From the NCBI GenBank assembly GCA_031363085.1, contig JANLTU010000228.1:1-33040 (forward strand): DNA of 33,040 nucleotides, read 5' to 3'. The position numbers and the translations under genes are program-made. The notes beneath the pieces were generated by a model. It was not told where the DNA came from. It worked only from the letters and a program-made list of their open reading frames with translations, and searched no databases. Origin of the DNA: UBA6921 sp031363085. GTDB taxonomy: Bacteria; Pseudomonadota; Gammaproteobacteria; SG8-11. Positions 8,527-16,469 of the stretch are shown one piece after another; positions within the stretch are counted from its first letter, which is position 1, and every line of letters begins with the position of its first letter.

Positions 8527-10098
8527 CTACTGACTGACCCCGGCCAACCGCAGCGCGCGCTGAATTTCCTCTGTTGCCACTAACATTAGACTAATCGCTT
8601 CAGGATAGCTTCCGGCCTTGGCTTTTGCTTCAGCTTCAGACTTACGCGCACGTCCTTTTACTACATAGGTGTCCATTAATTTCACCACGGCCTCGGCAGG
8701 CTTTTTCTCCTCAATGGCGACGGGGATCAGCTCCTCGTAACTGACAAACCGCTTGCGCTCATATTCATACTCGTCCGCCGGGGTCTCAAAATTTAAATCA
8801 TAAACGATGGTTTGCGCATTCAGCATCGCCTGGATCGCTTGTGTAACCAAGCGCTCGGCCCTGGTCAGTGCTTGCGTCGCTTTCTCATGCTGGCCCTTAT
8901 CGCTCAACACGCGCGCCTCGCTGACCAAGCCGTCGACCTTGACGTGATCGTAATCTACTGCGGCGGCAGCGCCACGCTTTTTCACTGTGCGCTCGAAATT
9001 CTGTTTATGCGATTCCTGGAAATTCTTTAAAACCTCCAATGCTTCATTGTAACGTCCACGCTGCAGTTTGGCGGCTTCTTCGTTAGAAGTCGATTGGGTA
9101 GCCACAGTGACGAGCTTTAACGCCTCATCTGCCAAGGTCAGCGCTTGGCTGGTACGTCCGCTTCCCAACTCCTGGCGTGCGCTTTGCAGCTTATCATTTG
9201 CGCTAACCAGAATTTTTCTTACTACCTCGCCACCACTTTCGGTCACCGCTTTGGCAGACTTCGATTGCAACATGAGCTCCACCAACATGATCTTCTGCTT
9301 GGCAGCATTCATCGGGTTATTTTTTTGATCACCGCCACTCTCGACCTGCCCCCCGGATGCAGGAGTCCCTGCGACCATTAACCGATCAATGTCAGCCTTC
9401 GATGCAGTCTTGTTCACGACCACGACTTTACCGCCCATGGAGCTATGATTTCGGCATTGGTAGTAGATAATTTCCGGCGTGTTTTCTGTAGGCGACACAA
9501 CGATCAAACCACGATAAGTGAATTGTCCCTTGATCCCTTCCGTTACCGTTCCACCGCCCCACCCTATCGGACTAGTAGAAAAATAAACATCGTGCAGCGG
9601 ATTAGTTTGTACATCGAACTCGTAGGTTTCACCACGCTTTAAAACTGCCGACTTGCCCGGAACGTCGTCGAGCAAAAAGCCCAGATGATGCCCTTTGCCG
9701 AAGTTTGGATGAGCAGGCGTTTTTTCAGCGACAGTAATCACGAAATAATTCGGATCTTTTTTCCTAATCGGCACGGGGAGCGGGGTCGGCGCTGCCACGA
9801 CAGGCATGGCGGGAGCTTTATCTACCGGGACAGTAGGGGCGGGCGACGATGCCGCCTCCGTAGCCTGCGATGGGTCTGGCTGGCGCGTTTCAGACGCAAC
9901 TACTTTTTCTGAAGTGGTAGTTGATTTGTCGGCAGGCACCGGCGGAGTGAGGTCTGGCTTCGGCGACACAATAACCGGCGCTTCGGCTGCAGCAGGCGAC
10001 GCAGTCGAAATTTCTTTCTTCGTCGTAGAGAACCCGCAACCGGTAATCGCTGCCGTAGACATCGCTATCAACAAAAAATAACCATGGATTCGATGCAT
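8527..10098 (-). CDS. Cupredoxin-domain lipoprotein with long helical C-terminal region
   Basis: 523 residues. The start at 10098 has an AGGGTG ribosome binding site and gives a lipoprotein signal with lipobox I-T-G-C (Cys21). A Pro/Ala/Thr-rich linker (31-115) leads to a cupredoxin-like domain (about 116-230). Type 1 copper ligands can be proposed directly: His169, then Cys215, His218 and Met221 in Y-Q-C-R-N-H-S-S-M-G. The remainder (240-523) is predicted helical, with repeating A-x-x-E-L-x-x-G-x-x-x-Q-A-L style hairpins resembling TPR-like or coiled bundles. A lipid-anchored blue-copper electron carrier tied to multiheme cytochromes is inferred. The domain combination is unusual, and copper binding is predicted but not shown. 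Confidence 0.8.
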   Translation of the reverse strand: MHRIHGYFLLIAMSTAAITGCGFSTTKKEISTASPAAAEAPVIVSPKPDLTPPVPADKSTTTSEKVVASETRQPDPSQATEAASSPAPTVPVDKAPAMPVVAAPTPLPVPIRKKDPNYFVITVAEKTPAHPNFGKGHHLGFLLDDVPGKSAVLKRGETYEFDVQTNPLHDVYFSTSPIGWGGGTVTEGIKGQFTYRGLIVVSPTENTPEIIYYQCRNHSSMGGKVVVVNKTASKADIDRLMVAGTPASGGQVESGGDQKNNPMNAAKQKIMLVELMLQSKSAKAVTESGGEVVRKILVSANDKLQSARQELGSGRTSQALTLADEALKLVTVATQSTSNEEAAKLQRGRYNEALEVLKNFQESHKQNFERTVKKRGAAAAVDYDHVKVDGLVSEARVLSDKGQHEKATQALTRAERLVTQAIQAMLNAQTIVYDLNFETPADEYEYERKRFVSYEELIPVAIEEKKPAEAVVKLMDTYVVKGRARKSEAEAKAKAGSYPEAISLMLVATEEIQRALRLAGVSQ

Positions 10099-10196
10099 CG
10101 ATTCACACCCTGGACAAACCCTTGCTCTGCGGTTTGAATTGAGCAATTACATAACCACCTGCAACCCAGTCAATTCACAATTACGCACTCATAACG

Positions 10197-10226
10197 CAGT
10201 ACGGGTGCGAATTCGCACCCGTACTG
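10197..10226. repeat. 30-bp perfect palindrome between cytochrome-cluster genes
   Basis: The half-site CAGTACGGGTGCGAA (10197-10211) is followed immediately by its exact reverse complement. It lies between the triheme gene ending at 10249 and the cupredoxin gene starting at 10098. In RNA it would form a very stable hairpin. There is no T-run after it on either strand, so it is not a standard terminator. An mRNA stability or processing element, or a protein-binding dyad, are the main options. Confidence 0.7.
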
Positions 10227-10248
10227 GCGCACTAAACACAGAACAAAG

Positions 10249-10926
10249 TTACCGCCATGGATTTTTCACACTCGCGGAGCTGAGTGGCGGCTTCCAGTCA
10301 TCCGGCTTCGGCTTGGAGTGACATTTTTTGCATGACAACGTAGTGATCGGAAACGATACCTTGCCATGACAAACACCGCATTTTTGCCCCAGCAAAATAG
10401 CCGACATATTGATCTGATTAGCGCCTTTTTGCGGAATAAAAATCTTTGGGTGGCAATTAGAACAATGCAGCCATTGGGTATGCGGCTTGTGCGGGAAAAC
10501 CACGTCGGGCATCGACGCCTTCACCTCGCGAACGATGTCCATATCCATCACCAGCGCTTCGACACTCGGATCAACGCGGTCATAACGCGGATTTAAAAAG
10601 CCTTTCTGCAATGCCTGCACCCAGTCGACATAGTTGCCGAATTCCGTCGTTGGCAGACCCTCATAGGACACCAGCGGCGGCTGCAGCACATGGCTACCTT
10701 CGTTATCCGGATCATGGATGCCATCTTCCGGCGGCGGCGCGTTTTTCTGCTTGGGCTTCTTCAGTAAGCGATTAAACACATTTGCACTACTGACCTTGTT
10801 CGCATCCGAATCAACTTCCTTTAACTCCATGGACTTCTTGGTCGCTTGCGTCTCAGCCGCAACTAAGCTTGCAGCGGGTACCATTACGGCGACCAACATC
10901 GCAACAACTTTTACAGTGCTGTTCAT
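10249..10926 (-). CDS. Periplasmic triheme c7-like cytochrome
   Basis: 225 residues with a signal peptide cut near L-V-A-A-E and a good AAGGGA ribosome binding site. Heme motifs are at residues 155-159 (CSNCH), 183-187 (CGVCH) and 199-203 (CKKCH), after F-P-H-K-P-H (144-149). It shares with the 7945-8499 product both the heme domain and an N-terminal D-G-I-H-D...L-Q-P-P...W-V-x-x-L-x-K-G-x-x-N-P-R region, so the two are duplicates. A Lys-rich stretch before the shared region is its own. A periplasmic electron relay role is inferred from family and neighbours. Confidence 0.9.
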   Translation of the reverse strand: MNSTVKVVAMLVAVMVPAASLVAAETQATKKSMELKEVDSDANKVSSANVFNRLLKKPKQKNAPPPEDGIHDPDNEGSHVLQPPLVSYEGLPTTEFGNYVDWVQALQKGFLNPRYDRVDPSVEALVMDMDIVREVKASMPDVVFPHKPHTQWLHCSNCHPKIFIPQKGANQINMSAILLGQKCGVCHGKVSFPITTLSCKKCHSKPKPDDWKPPLSSASVKNPWR

Positions 10927-10966
10927 GACATTTCCCTTCCCCGAATTCTATAATGCTACCGAACGA

Positions 10967-11461
10967 TTACTTGGCTGGTTTAGCGTCTTTAGCGTCGGCC
11001 TTATCAGCAGGTTTTTCCTGCGCATCGGCCGGCTTGCCGTCCTGCAACGATTTATATGCAGGAGCCACCAAACGCTGCACCGTGCTGCCGTGAATCTGCG
11101 TCGGCGTGCCCGGAACACCCGAATGACACATCCCGCAGTTTTCCACCGACCAGGAAATCTCACCGTTATGGCAGGCCCCGCAGAATTGGCCGTCGATGAT
11201 CTTAGCCATCGTGATCTTGTTGCCGCCGGCCTTAAACTGAAAACCTAAATCCGCGTGACACACCTTGCAGCGAAAACGAATGCGGTGATACCAATGCGGA
11301 AACACCACCGGCCGCATCCCTGCCGCATCAGCATAGTTATTAATGACAACATCCGCATATTCGGCCTGCGCTGGCGCGGGCAAAAATAGCACTAAAATGC
11401 CAGCGAAACTCGCAAGCACCAACCACTGACTTAACAACTCCATCGTTCTTTTGATCTTCAT
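10967..11461 (-). CDS. Short triheme c7-like cytochrome with Ala/Lys/Asp tail
   Basis: 164 residues from the ATG at 11461, which has a GGGAGAG ribosome binding site; the frame continues up to 11509 but that start is less likely. The signal peptide ends near A-Q-A-E-Y. Hemes attach at residues 65-69 (CKVCH), 94-98 (CGACH) and 109-113 (CGMCH), preceded by F-P-H-W-Y-H. It lacks the N-terminal D-G-I-H-D region of the other two triheme proteins and ends in a low-complexity charged tail rich in K, A, D and P. As the first cytochrome after the barrel gene, it is the best candidate for the carrier that enters or docks to the barrel (inference). Confidence 0.9.
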   Translation of the reverse strand: MKIKRTMELLSQWLVLASFAGILVLFLPAPAQAEYADVVINNYADAAGMRPVVFPHWYHRIRFRCKVCHADLGFQFKAGGNKITMAKIIDGQFCGACHNGEISWSVENCGMCHSGVPGTPTQIHGSTVQRLVAPAYKSLQDGKPADAQEKPADKADAKDAKPAK

Positions 11462-11524
11462 ATCACTCTCTCTCCCCGAAAAAACACCCTTTAAGAATAT
11501 AATGCGCATCGATAGTACAACAGC

Positions 11525-13399
11525 TCAAAAACTTCGTACAGCGCTGAACGCCATCGAGTAAGCACGCTGCCCGGGGCCAGACTCGGATACGTGCGCCGAC
11601 AAGCCTAGCCCTAACCTCCCGATTGAATATCCAAACGTGTTATCCCAATTTTTGCCGGATGTTGACTGCGTGCCATCCCCTTTCAACAAAGACGGAATCG
11701 ATAGAGTCGAGTTGTACGTCAACCCATAGATGCCCAGAAAGCGTCCATGCGAATAATTGAAGGCGGCGGATGCTGATTTCGTTATACCGCTGCTGCCCTG
11801 CTGCACCGATGGATTGTCTTTTGACACGCCGTTACTGGACCGCTGAGACCGGCTGGCTTGAAAATTGAGACTGCCGGAAAGACTGCTTAAGCGGGATAAT
11901 TCTTGGCTACGCGCTAGCTGCCCACTGACTACTTGGGATGCCACGCCGTCTTTACTAAAAGATCGCGAATAGGAGCTGGAGACGTTGGCTGACGTATTGC
12001 CGCCAAATCCATAGTTGCTCCACCCGACAGAGGCTGAGTTTCCCAGCGAACTTGTGGGCGCACTGTTGCTGGACTTACTGGTCGACGCACTTTGGCTAAA
12101 GTTTAAACTGGTCGTGGTAGATCGGCCCAAATTCCACGCATGCCCCAAATTATGCGAAGCGCCGACGTTTACGGACTGCTGATTTTGTTTTGTTTTACCG
12201 CCATTTAGTTCACCGTCTAGCGCGTTTGCCGCGCGATCCATGCGCTGCACGTTGTTGCTCACACCTAAGCCTACATTCCAACCGTAGTCGAGACCAAAGA
12301 GCACGTATCGATCAGACGGAAGACTCGTCGAAAGCGATTGCGATGCACTGAGAGTTTGACTGCCCGCAGCATCGGCAACACTAACCGAAAGTCCGGCATT
12401 GACACTTATATTTCGCGCGATTTGATACGAGGCACTGGCATTAGTCGCTACGCCCCGCGACACCGAACCCGATTGCACCGAGTACACCATGACACCGCCA
12501 CTGACAAAGTAGGGACGGTGTTCCGGTCGCCAATAAAACGAGCTCGATACTTGTTCATAGCTCGAGCTAAAATCAGAATTTACCCCGCCCGTGGTCTTTG
12601 CGCTTGAATAACTTGCCGATGACGAAACGCCCACCTCGCCCGTGGGGAAATAATTGTGCGACGCCGCTAAATTCGAGCTTATGCCCTTGCTATCATACGT
12701 GGCCGGAATATTTTCAAACAGTCCACCGCCGAATTGAACGTCGTGATACCCAAATCTTTTGTGCAACTGAAATCCAAATGATCGGTCTATCGACACTCCT
12801 GATGCATAACTGGTCGACCCGGAACTTTGATCGAACCACGCACTGGAATTCAAGCCACCCGGTGAATTATAGATTTGCCGAAGATAGAAGCGTCGCGATT
12901 GGGATCCCTGTCCGCGCAATAGTACGTTGTCTTTAACTTCTTGACGGCTATCGCTCACTGCAAACCCAAAATTGGTTGGAAAACGACTATCGGGGAACAG
13001 GGTAAAATCCATGTTGCCGCTGATACTCTTCCCGGCGCTACCGGCAGAACCACCGTTGCTCTTGGCGCTGCTTACACCTAAACCAACACCAGCGCCCAGG
13101 GTCATGAACCAAGGCTCCCAAATATAACCGCCGCCGCCGAGGCTCAACGTCATGCTTGTTCCTTCCGACTCGGCATCTGCGACGCGCGAATAGCCATAGC
13201 CGTACGTCAAGCTGCCGCCAAGACTGGTAGGAATAAAATATTCGGCATGCGCGCTGTTTGAACCGATTGCGCAGATCAATGCAATAAAAAGCGCAGTCGC
13301 ATACGACGACGCATGGAAAATATTTGCGGAGTGACGGCGCACTTGATGTGGCAACAACACTGAACCCCCGACCCCTGAAACCGACGTTATTCGGAACAC
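11525..13399 (-). CDS. Outer-membrane beta-barrel protein of the cytochrome cluster
   Basis: 624 residues. After a hydrophobic signal (A-L-F-I-A-L-I-C-A-I...S-A-H-A) the protein alternates polar and apolar residues in many short strands rich in Ser, Gly and Tyr. It ends in ...A-V-R-S-F, with the terminal Phe typical of outer-membrane barrels. No CXXCH is present. Length and strand richness fit the large porin-like barrels that hold cytochromes in porin-cytochrome complexes (MtrB/OmbB-like in role; sequence homology not claimed). The start is a GTG at 13399, giving an unusually long leader of about 52 residues before the cut site; a GTG at 13342 is an alternative. It is probably the first structural gene of the cluster. 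Confidence 0.75.
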   Translation of the reverse strand: MFRITSVSGVGGSVLLPHQVRRHSANIFHASSYATALFIALICAIGSNSAHAEYFIPTSLGGSLTYGYGYSRVADAESEGTSMTLSLGGGGYIWEPWFMTLGAGVGLGVSSAKSNGGSAGSAGKSISGNMDFTLFPDSRFPTNFGFAVSDSRQEVKDNVLLRGQGSQSRRFYLRQIYNSPGGLNSSAWFDQSSGSTSYASGVSIDRSFGFQLHKRFGYHDVQFGGGLFENIPATYDSKGISSNLAASHNYFPTGEVGVSSSASYSSAKTTGGVNSDFSSSYEQVSSSFYWRPEHRPYFVSGGVMVYSVQSGSVSRGVATNASASYQIARNISVNAGLSVSVADAAGSQTLSASQSLSTSLPSDRYVLFGLDYGWNVGLGVSNNVQRMDRAANALDGELNGGKTKQNQQSVNVGASHNLGHAWNLGRSTTTSLNFSQSASTSKSSNSAPTSSLGNSASVGWSNYGFGGNTSANVSSSYSRSFSKDGVASQVVSGQLARSQELSRLSSLSGSLNFQASRSQRSSNGVSKDNPSVQQGSSGITKSASAAFNYSHGRFLGIYGLTYNSTLSIPSLLKGDGTQSTSGKNWDNTFGYSIGRLGLGLSAHVSESGPGQRAYSMAFSAVRSF

Positions 13400-13406
13400 T
13401 GCACGC

Positions 13407-13472
13407 TCACGGGGAACCCAAGCGCAGTACCGGAGTTTTATGACGTCGCAACCGACTCATGGAAATCAACAT
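13407..13472 (-). CDS. Possible 21-codon leader ORF upstream of the barrel gene
   Basis: An ATG at 13472 lies 11 bases after GGGAGGA, the best ribosome binding site in this gap. It opens a 21-residue frame rich in Arg and Leu that stops 7 bases before the GTG of the barrel gene, which itself lacks a clear ribosome binding site. Translational coupling through the short frame would explain this layout. It could also be chance, as the peptide resembles nothing known to me. Confidence 0.25.
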   Translation of the reverse strand: MLISMSRLRRHKTPVLRLGSP

Positions 13473-13579
13473 GACGTGTTGAATCCTCCCACTACCCCAT
13501 CCCCGAATTTACGCATAGTGAATAACGATTTTTCTGGAGTGTAAGCCACCGCTGTTCGCGGTGTAAACCGTTGGCAGAT

Positions 13580-15088
13580 TCAAGCAGCGGTTCGCGCGCC
13601 CTTTCTAACAACTAACAAGAGCATCGTCACCAGCAACACAAGCGTAGTAATCAACGCGCTATTGCCCACGCGAACATAGGGTGTCGTGCCCTGCATCGGC
13701 TGCACGGCGGCCCGCAGCACCGCCGCTGCAAATTGCGGCGCCTGAGCGATCACCTTACCACGATGATCGATCACCGCCGTCACGCCGGTGTTGGTTGCGC
13801 GCAGCATCGGGCGTTGCGTTTCGATGGAGCGCATGCGCGCAATCTGTAGATGTTGGTGCGGTGCCATCGAGTTGCCAAACCATGCGTCGTTGCTGGTGTT
13901 GATCAGCACCCGCGCCTCGGGCAAGGCGTTGATCACCTCCTCGCCGAACGCGTCTTCGTAACAAATCGACACGCCCATCGGATAACCCGCCAGCTTCACC
14001 ACCGGCGCGCTGGTTTCGGTGCTGAAGTCAGGCAGTGGCACCTGCATGAATTCCATCAAGCCGCCGAGTAACGTGGCAAGGGGAATATACTCACCAAACG
14101 GCACCAGGTGTTGCTTGGAATAGCTCTGCGCCGTGCCGCCCACGCTCACCATGCTGTTGTAATATTGCTGGGTGCGCGGGTTCATCACCGGCACGCCGAT
14201 AAACAAGTCGGTATTGGCGTTGTGCGCCTCGCGGCCGAGCTCCGTCAAAAACTCCTGAGCTTGGTGGTAAAAAACCGGCAACGCGGTTTCCGGCCAGATG
14301 ATCAAGTCGCTGCCCCAGCTCAAACGGGTATTCTCAACATACCAATCGATGGTCGGCTGGCGTTGTTCGGGGCGCCATTTGAGATCCTGCGACACATTGC
14401 CTTGCAGTAGTGCAACCTTGATCGGCGCCCCTGCGGGCGTCGCCCACTCGATCAAGGCCAGCGCAGATGCGCCCGTAATCACAGCCGCGACGGCCGGCAG
14501 TGCCACTTTCCAGACATTAGCGCGCTGCGCGCACACCAGCAGCGCCGCCAATAGTGTCACGACCCACGATACCCCATACACACCGACGACCGGGGCGACG
14601 CTCGACAAGGGCGAGTCCACCTGGCTATAGCCCACCGCCAGCCAAGGAAAACCGGTAAATATCCAGCCCCGGCACCATTCGCCCAAAGTCCATAACGCCG
14701 ACAACGCCAACGTGTTGCGCCACAACGCGTCCGGCTGTTGAAAATAGCGGACGTACAATCCGCCCACAGCGGCCGGAAACAGGGCCAGAAACAGCACGAA
14801 CAACAACGTTAGAAATACACCCAGCGGCGCTGCGACGCCGCCAAAATCGTGCATGCTGACGTACACCCAACTGACGCCCACGCCAAACATGCCAACGCCG
14901 AACAGAAAGCCGCTGCGAAACGCCACTCGCGCCGATACGCGACGCCACACCGCAAATAGCGCTGCGAGACTGACAAAAATGACCGGGATAAAATTAAACG
15001 GCGCAAACGCCAAAGGGACCAACAGCCCCGCGACGCTTGCCAGAACATAACACCGTTGCGATGTCGAAAGCAGTGTTGCGAGTTTCAC
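13580..15088 (-). CDS. lnt: Apolipoprotein N-acyltransferase
   Basis: 502 residues. It adds the third acyl chain to the N-terminal Cys of lipoproteins in the inner membrane. The N-terminal 215 residues form several membrane spans, followed by a periplasmic nitrilase-fold domain and a final span near the C-terminus. The catalytic triad is visible: Glu267 in W-P-E-T-A-L-P, Lys325 in Y-S-K-Q-H-L-V-P-F-G-E-Y, and Cys376 in S-I-C-Y-E-D. It is the last gene of miaB-phoH-ybeY-corC-lnt and lies 9 bases after corC. Several lipoproteins encoded in this window would be its substrates. Confidence 0.97.
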   Translation of the reverse strand: MKLATLLSTSQRCYVLASVAGLLVPLAFAPFNFIPVIFVSLAALFAVWRRVSARVAFRSGFLFGVGMFGVGVSWVYVSMHDFGGVAAPLGVFLTLLFVLFLALFPAAVGGLYVRYFQQPDALWRNTLALSALWTLGEWCRGWIFTGFPWLAVGYSQVDSPLSSVAPVVGVYGVSWVVTLLAALLVCAQRANVWKVALPAVAAVITGASALALIEWATPAGAPIKVALLQGNVSQDLKWRPEQRQPTIDWYVENTRLSWGSDLIIWPETALPVFYHQAQEFLTELGREAHNANTDLFIGVPVMNPRTQQYYNSMVSVGGTAQSYSKQHLVPFGEYIPLATLLGGLMEFMQVPLPDFSTETSAPVVKLAGYPMGVSICYEDAFGEEVINALPEARVLINTSNDAWFGNSMAPHQHLQIARMRSIETQRPMLRATNTGVTAVIDHRGKVIAQAPQFAAAVLRAAVQPMQGTTPYVRVGNSALITTLVLLVTMLLLVVRKGARTAA

Positions 15089-15097
15089 GCGCGTGAC

Positions 15098-15973
15098 TTA
15101 CGACGCGCCATCTGCGGAATTCGCGCGCGTAACTTGCAACAATTGAATACGCCGGCTGTCGGCACGCAGCACTTTGAACTGAAACGTTCCAAACGTCACC
15201 GCCTCGCCGCGCTTAGGCACACGGCCAAATTCATTGGTCACTAGGCCACCGACCGTGTCGAATTCGTCATCGCTAAACCCGGAGCCGACTTCCAGATTGA
15301 AATCTTCAATCGACGTGATGCCTTTGACGGTGAAGCGCGCATCGCTGACTTTTACGATGTTTGCGTCATCGTCGATGTCGTGCTCGTCTTCGATCTCGCC
15401 GACAATTTCTTCCAGCACGTCTTCAATCGTGACCAGCCCCGCCACACCGCCGTACTCGTCGACCACAATCGCCATGTGATTGCGGCTGGTGCGAAACTCA
15501 CGCAGCAGCATGTTGAGCCGTTTGCTTTCGGGAATGAACACTGCCGGGCGCAACACATCGCGCAGATTGAAATCGGTTTTGACCGGGGCCGCGAAATAGT
15601 TGAGTAGATCTTTGGCCAGCAAGATTCCAATCACTTCATCTTTGTTGTCGCCGATCACCGGGAAGCGCGAATGCGCCGATTCCACGACTATCGGAACGAT
15701 TTCTTCCGGCGTTTTGTCGTGTTCGATGATCACAATTTGCGCGCGCGGAATCATCACATCGCGCACCTGCATTTCCGAAACTTCCAATACCCCCTCGATC
15801 ATCACCAAGGCGTACGGGTCCAGCAGTTGGCGTTGCTCGGCATCACGCAGCAGCTCCATGAGTTGATCGCGATCTTTAGGCTCGCGCGAGAGCCTGTCGC
15901 TGATGCGCTCCAGCCACGAGCGCCGCGTTTTCTCGCCATGACTGGTGTTGGTTTCGGATGCGTCGTCGCTCAT
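15098..15973 (-). CDS. corC: CorC/HlyC-family CBS-domain protein
   Basis: 291 residues. An N-terminal stretch contains V-R-D-V-M-I-P-R, the signature that opens the first CBS domain. The CBS pair runs over about residues 65-190, with D-E-Y-G-G-V-A-G-L-V-T-I-E-D-V in the second. The C-terminal CorC/transporter-associated domain (about 205-285) contains G-F-S-D-D-E-F-D-T-V-G-G. The family is linked to magnesium and cobalt efflux and is not itself a membrane channel. No membrane spans are seen. It lies between ybeY and lnt, its usual place in proteobacteria. Confidence 0.95.
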   Translation of the reverse strand: MSDDASETNTSHGEKTRRSWLERISDRLSREPKDRDQLMELLRDAEQRQLLDPYALVMIEGVLEVSEMQVRDVMIPRAQIVIIEHDKTPEEIVPIVVESAHSRFPVIGDNKDEVIGILLAKDLLNYFAAPVKTDFNLRDVLRPAVFIPESKRLNMLLREFRTSRNHMAIVVDEYGGVAGLVTIEDVLEEIVGEIEDEHDIDDDANIVKVSDARFTVKGITSIEDFNLEVGSGFSDDEFDTVGGLVTNEFGRVPKRGEAVTFGTFQFKVLRADSRRIQLLQVTRANSADGAS

Positions 15974-15980
15974 TTTTTCT

Positions 15981-16469
15981 TTAGGTTTTTTTCTTCACGT
16001 TGCGTTTTTTCAACTCGGCGTAGGGATTGGCAAATCCCAACTGTTTCAAAATTTCGATTTCGAGCGCTTCCATCGCGTTCGCCGTTCGCGTGGTCTGGTG
16101 GTCGTAGCCCAGCAAATGTAAACACCCGTGCACGGTCATGTGTGCCCAATGCGCTTGCGCCGGTTTTTGTTGCTCGCGCGCTTCGCGCGTCACGACCGGA
16201 GCGCAGATCACCACGTCACCCAGCAACGGAACCGGCGCATTCGGACCGAGCTGCGCGGCGAACGACAACACATTGGTCGGCCCGCGCTTGCCGCGATAGG
16301 TGTGATTCAAGTGCGCACCTTCGCCCTCGCCGACCACGCGCAATGCCAGCTCCGCGTCGCGGCAATGGGGCGTTACTGCCGCCCGTGCCCAGGCGCGGAA
16401 TTCACGCGCAAGCGGCACATCGGTGGCCACAACGTCGGCGGCGCGTTGGACAGCCACTTTAATGCTCAT
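15981..16469 (-). CDS. ybeY: Endoribonuclease YbeY (16S rRNA maturation)
   Basis: 162 residues. The zinc-binding signature H-G-x-L-H-L-x-G-Y-D-H is present, with His114, His118 and His124 as ligands. Upstream are the conserved N-x-x-Y-R-G...T-N-V-L-S-F segment and G-D-V-V-I. The protein acts in 16S rRNA 3'-end processing and ribosome quality control. Its start overlaps the phoH stop by 4 bases (ATGA type), indicating coupled translation. A Lys-rich C-terminal tail (K-K-R-N-V-K-K-K-T) is unremarkable for the family. Confidence 0.96.
   Translation of the reverse strand: MSIKVAVQRAADVVATDVPLAREFRAWARAAVTPHCRDAELALRVVGEGEGAHLNHTYRGKRGPTNVLSFAAQLGPNAPVPLLGDVVICAPVVTREAREQQKPAQAHWAHMTVHGCLHLLGYDHQTTRTANAMEALEIEILKQLGFANPYAELKKRNVKKKT

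Noticed and set aside
13547..13563. Hairpin CACCGC/GCGGTG just after lnt
   Set aside because: The stem is only 6 bp and no T-run follows on the minus strand, so a terminator call is not supported.
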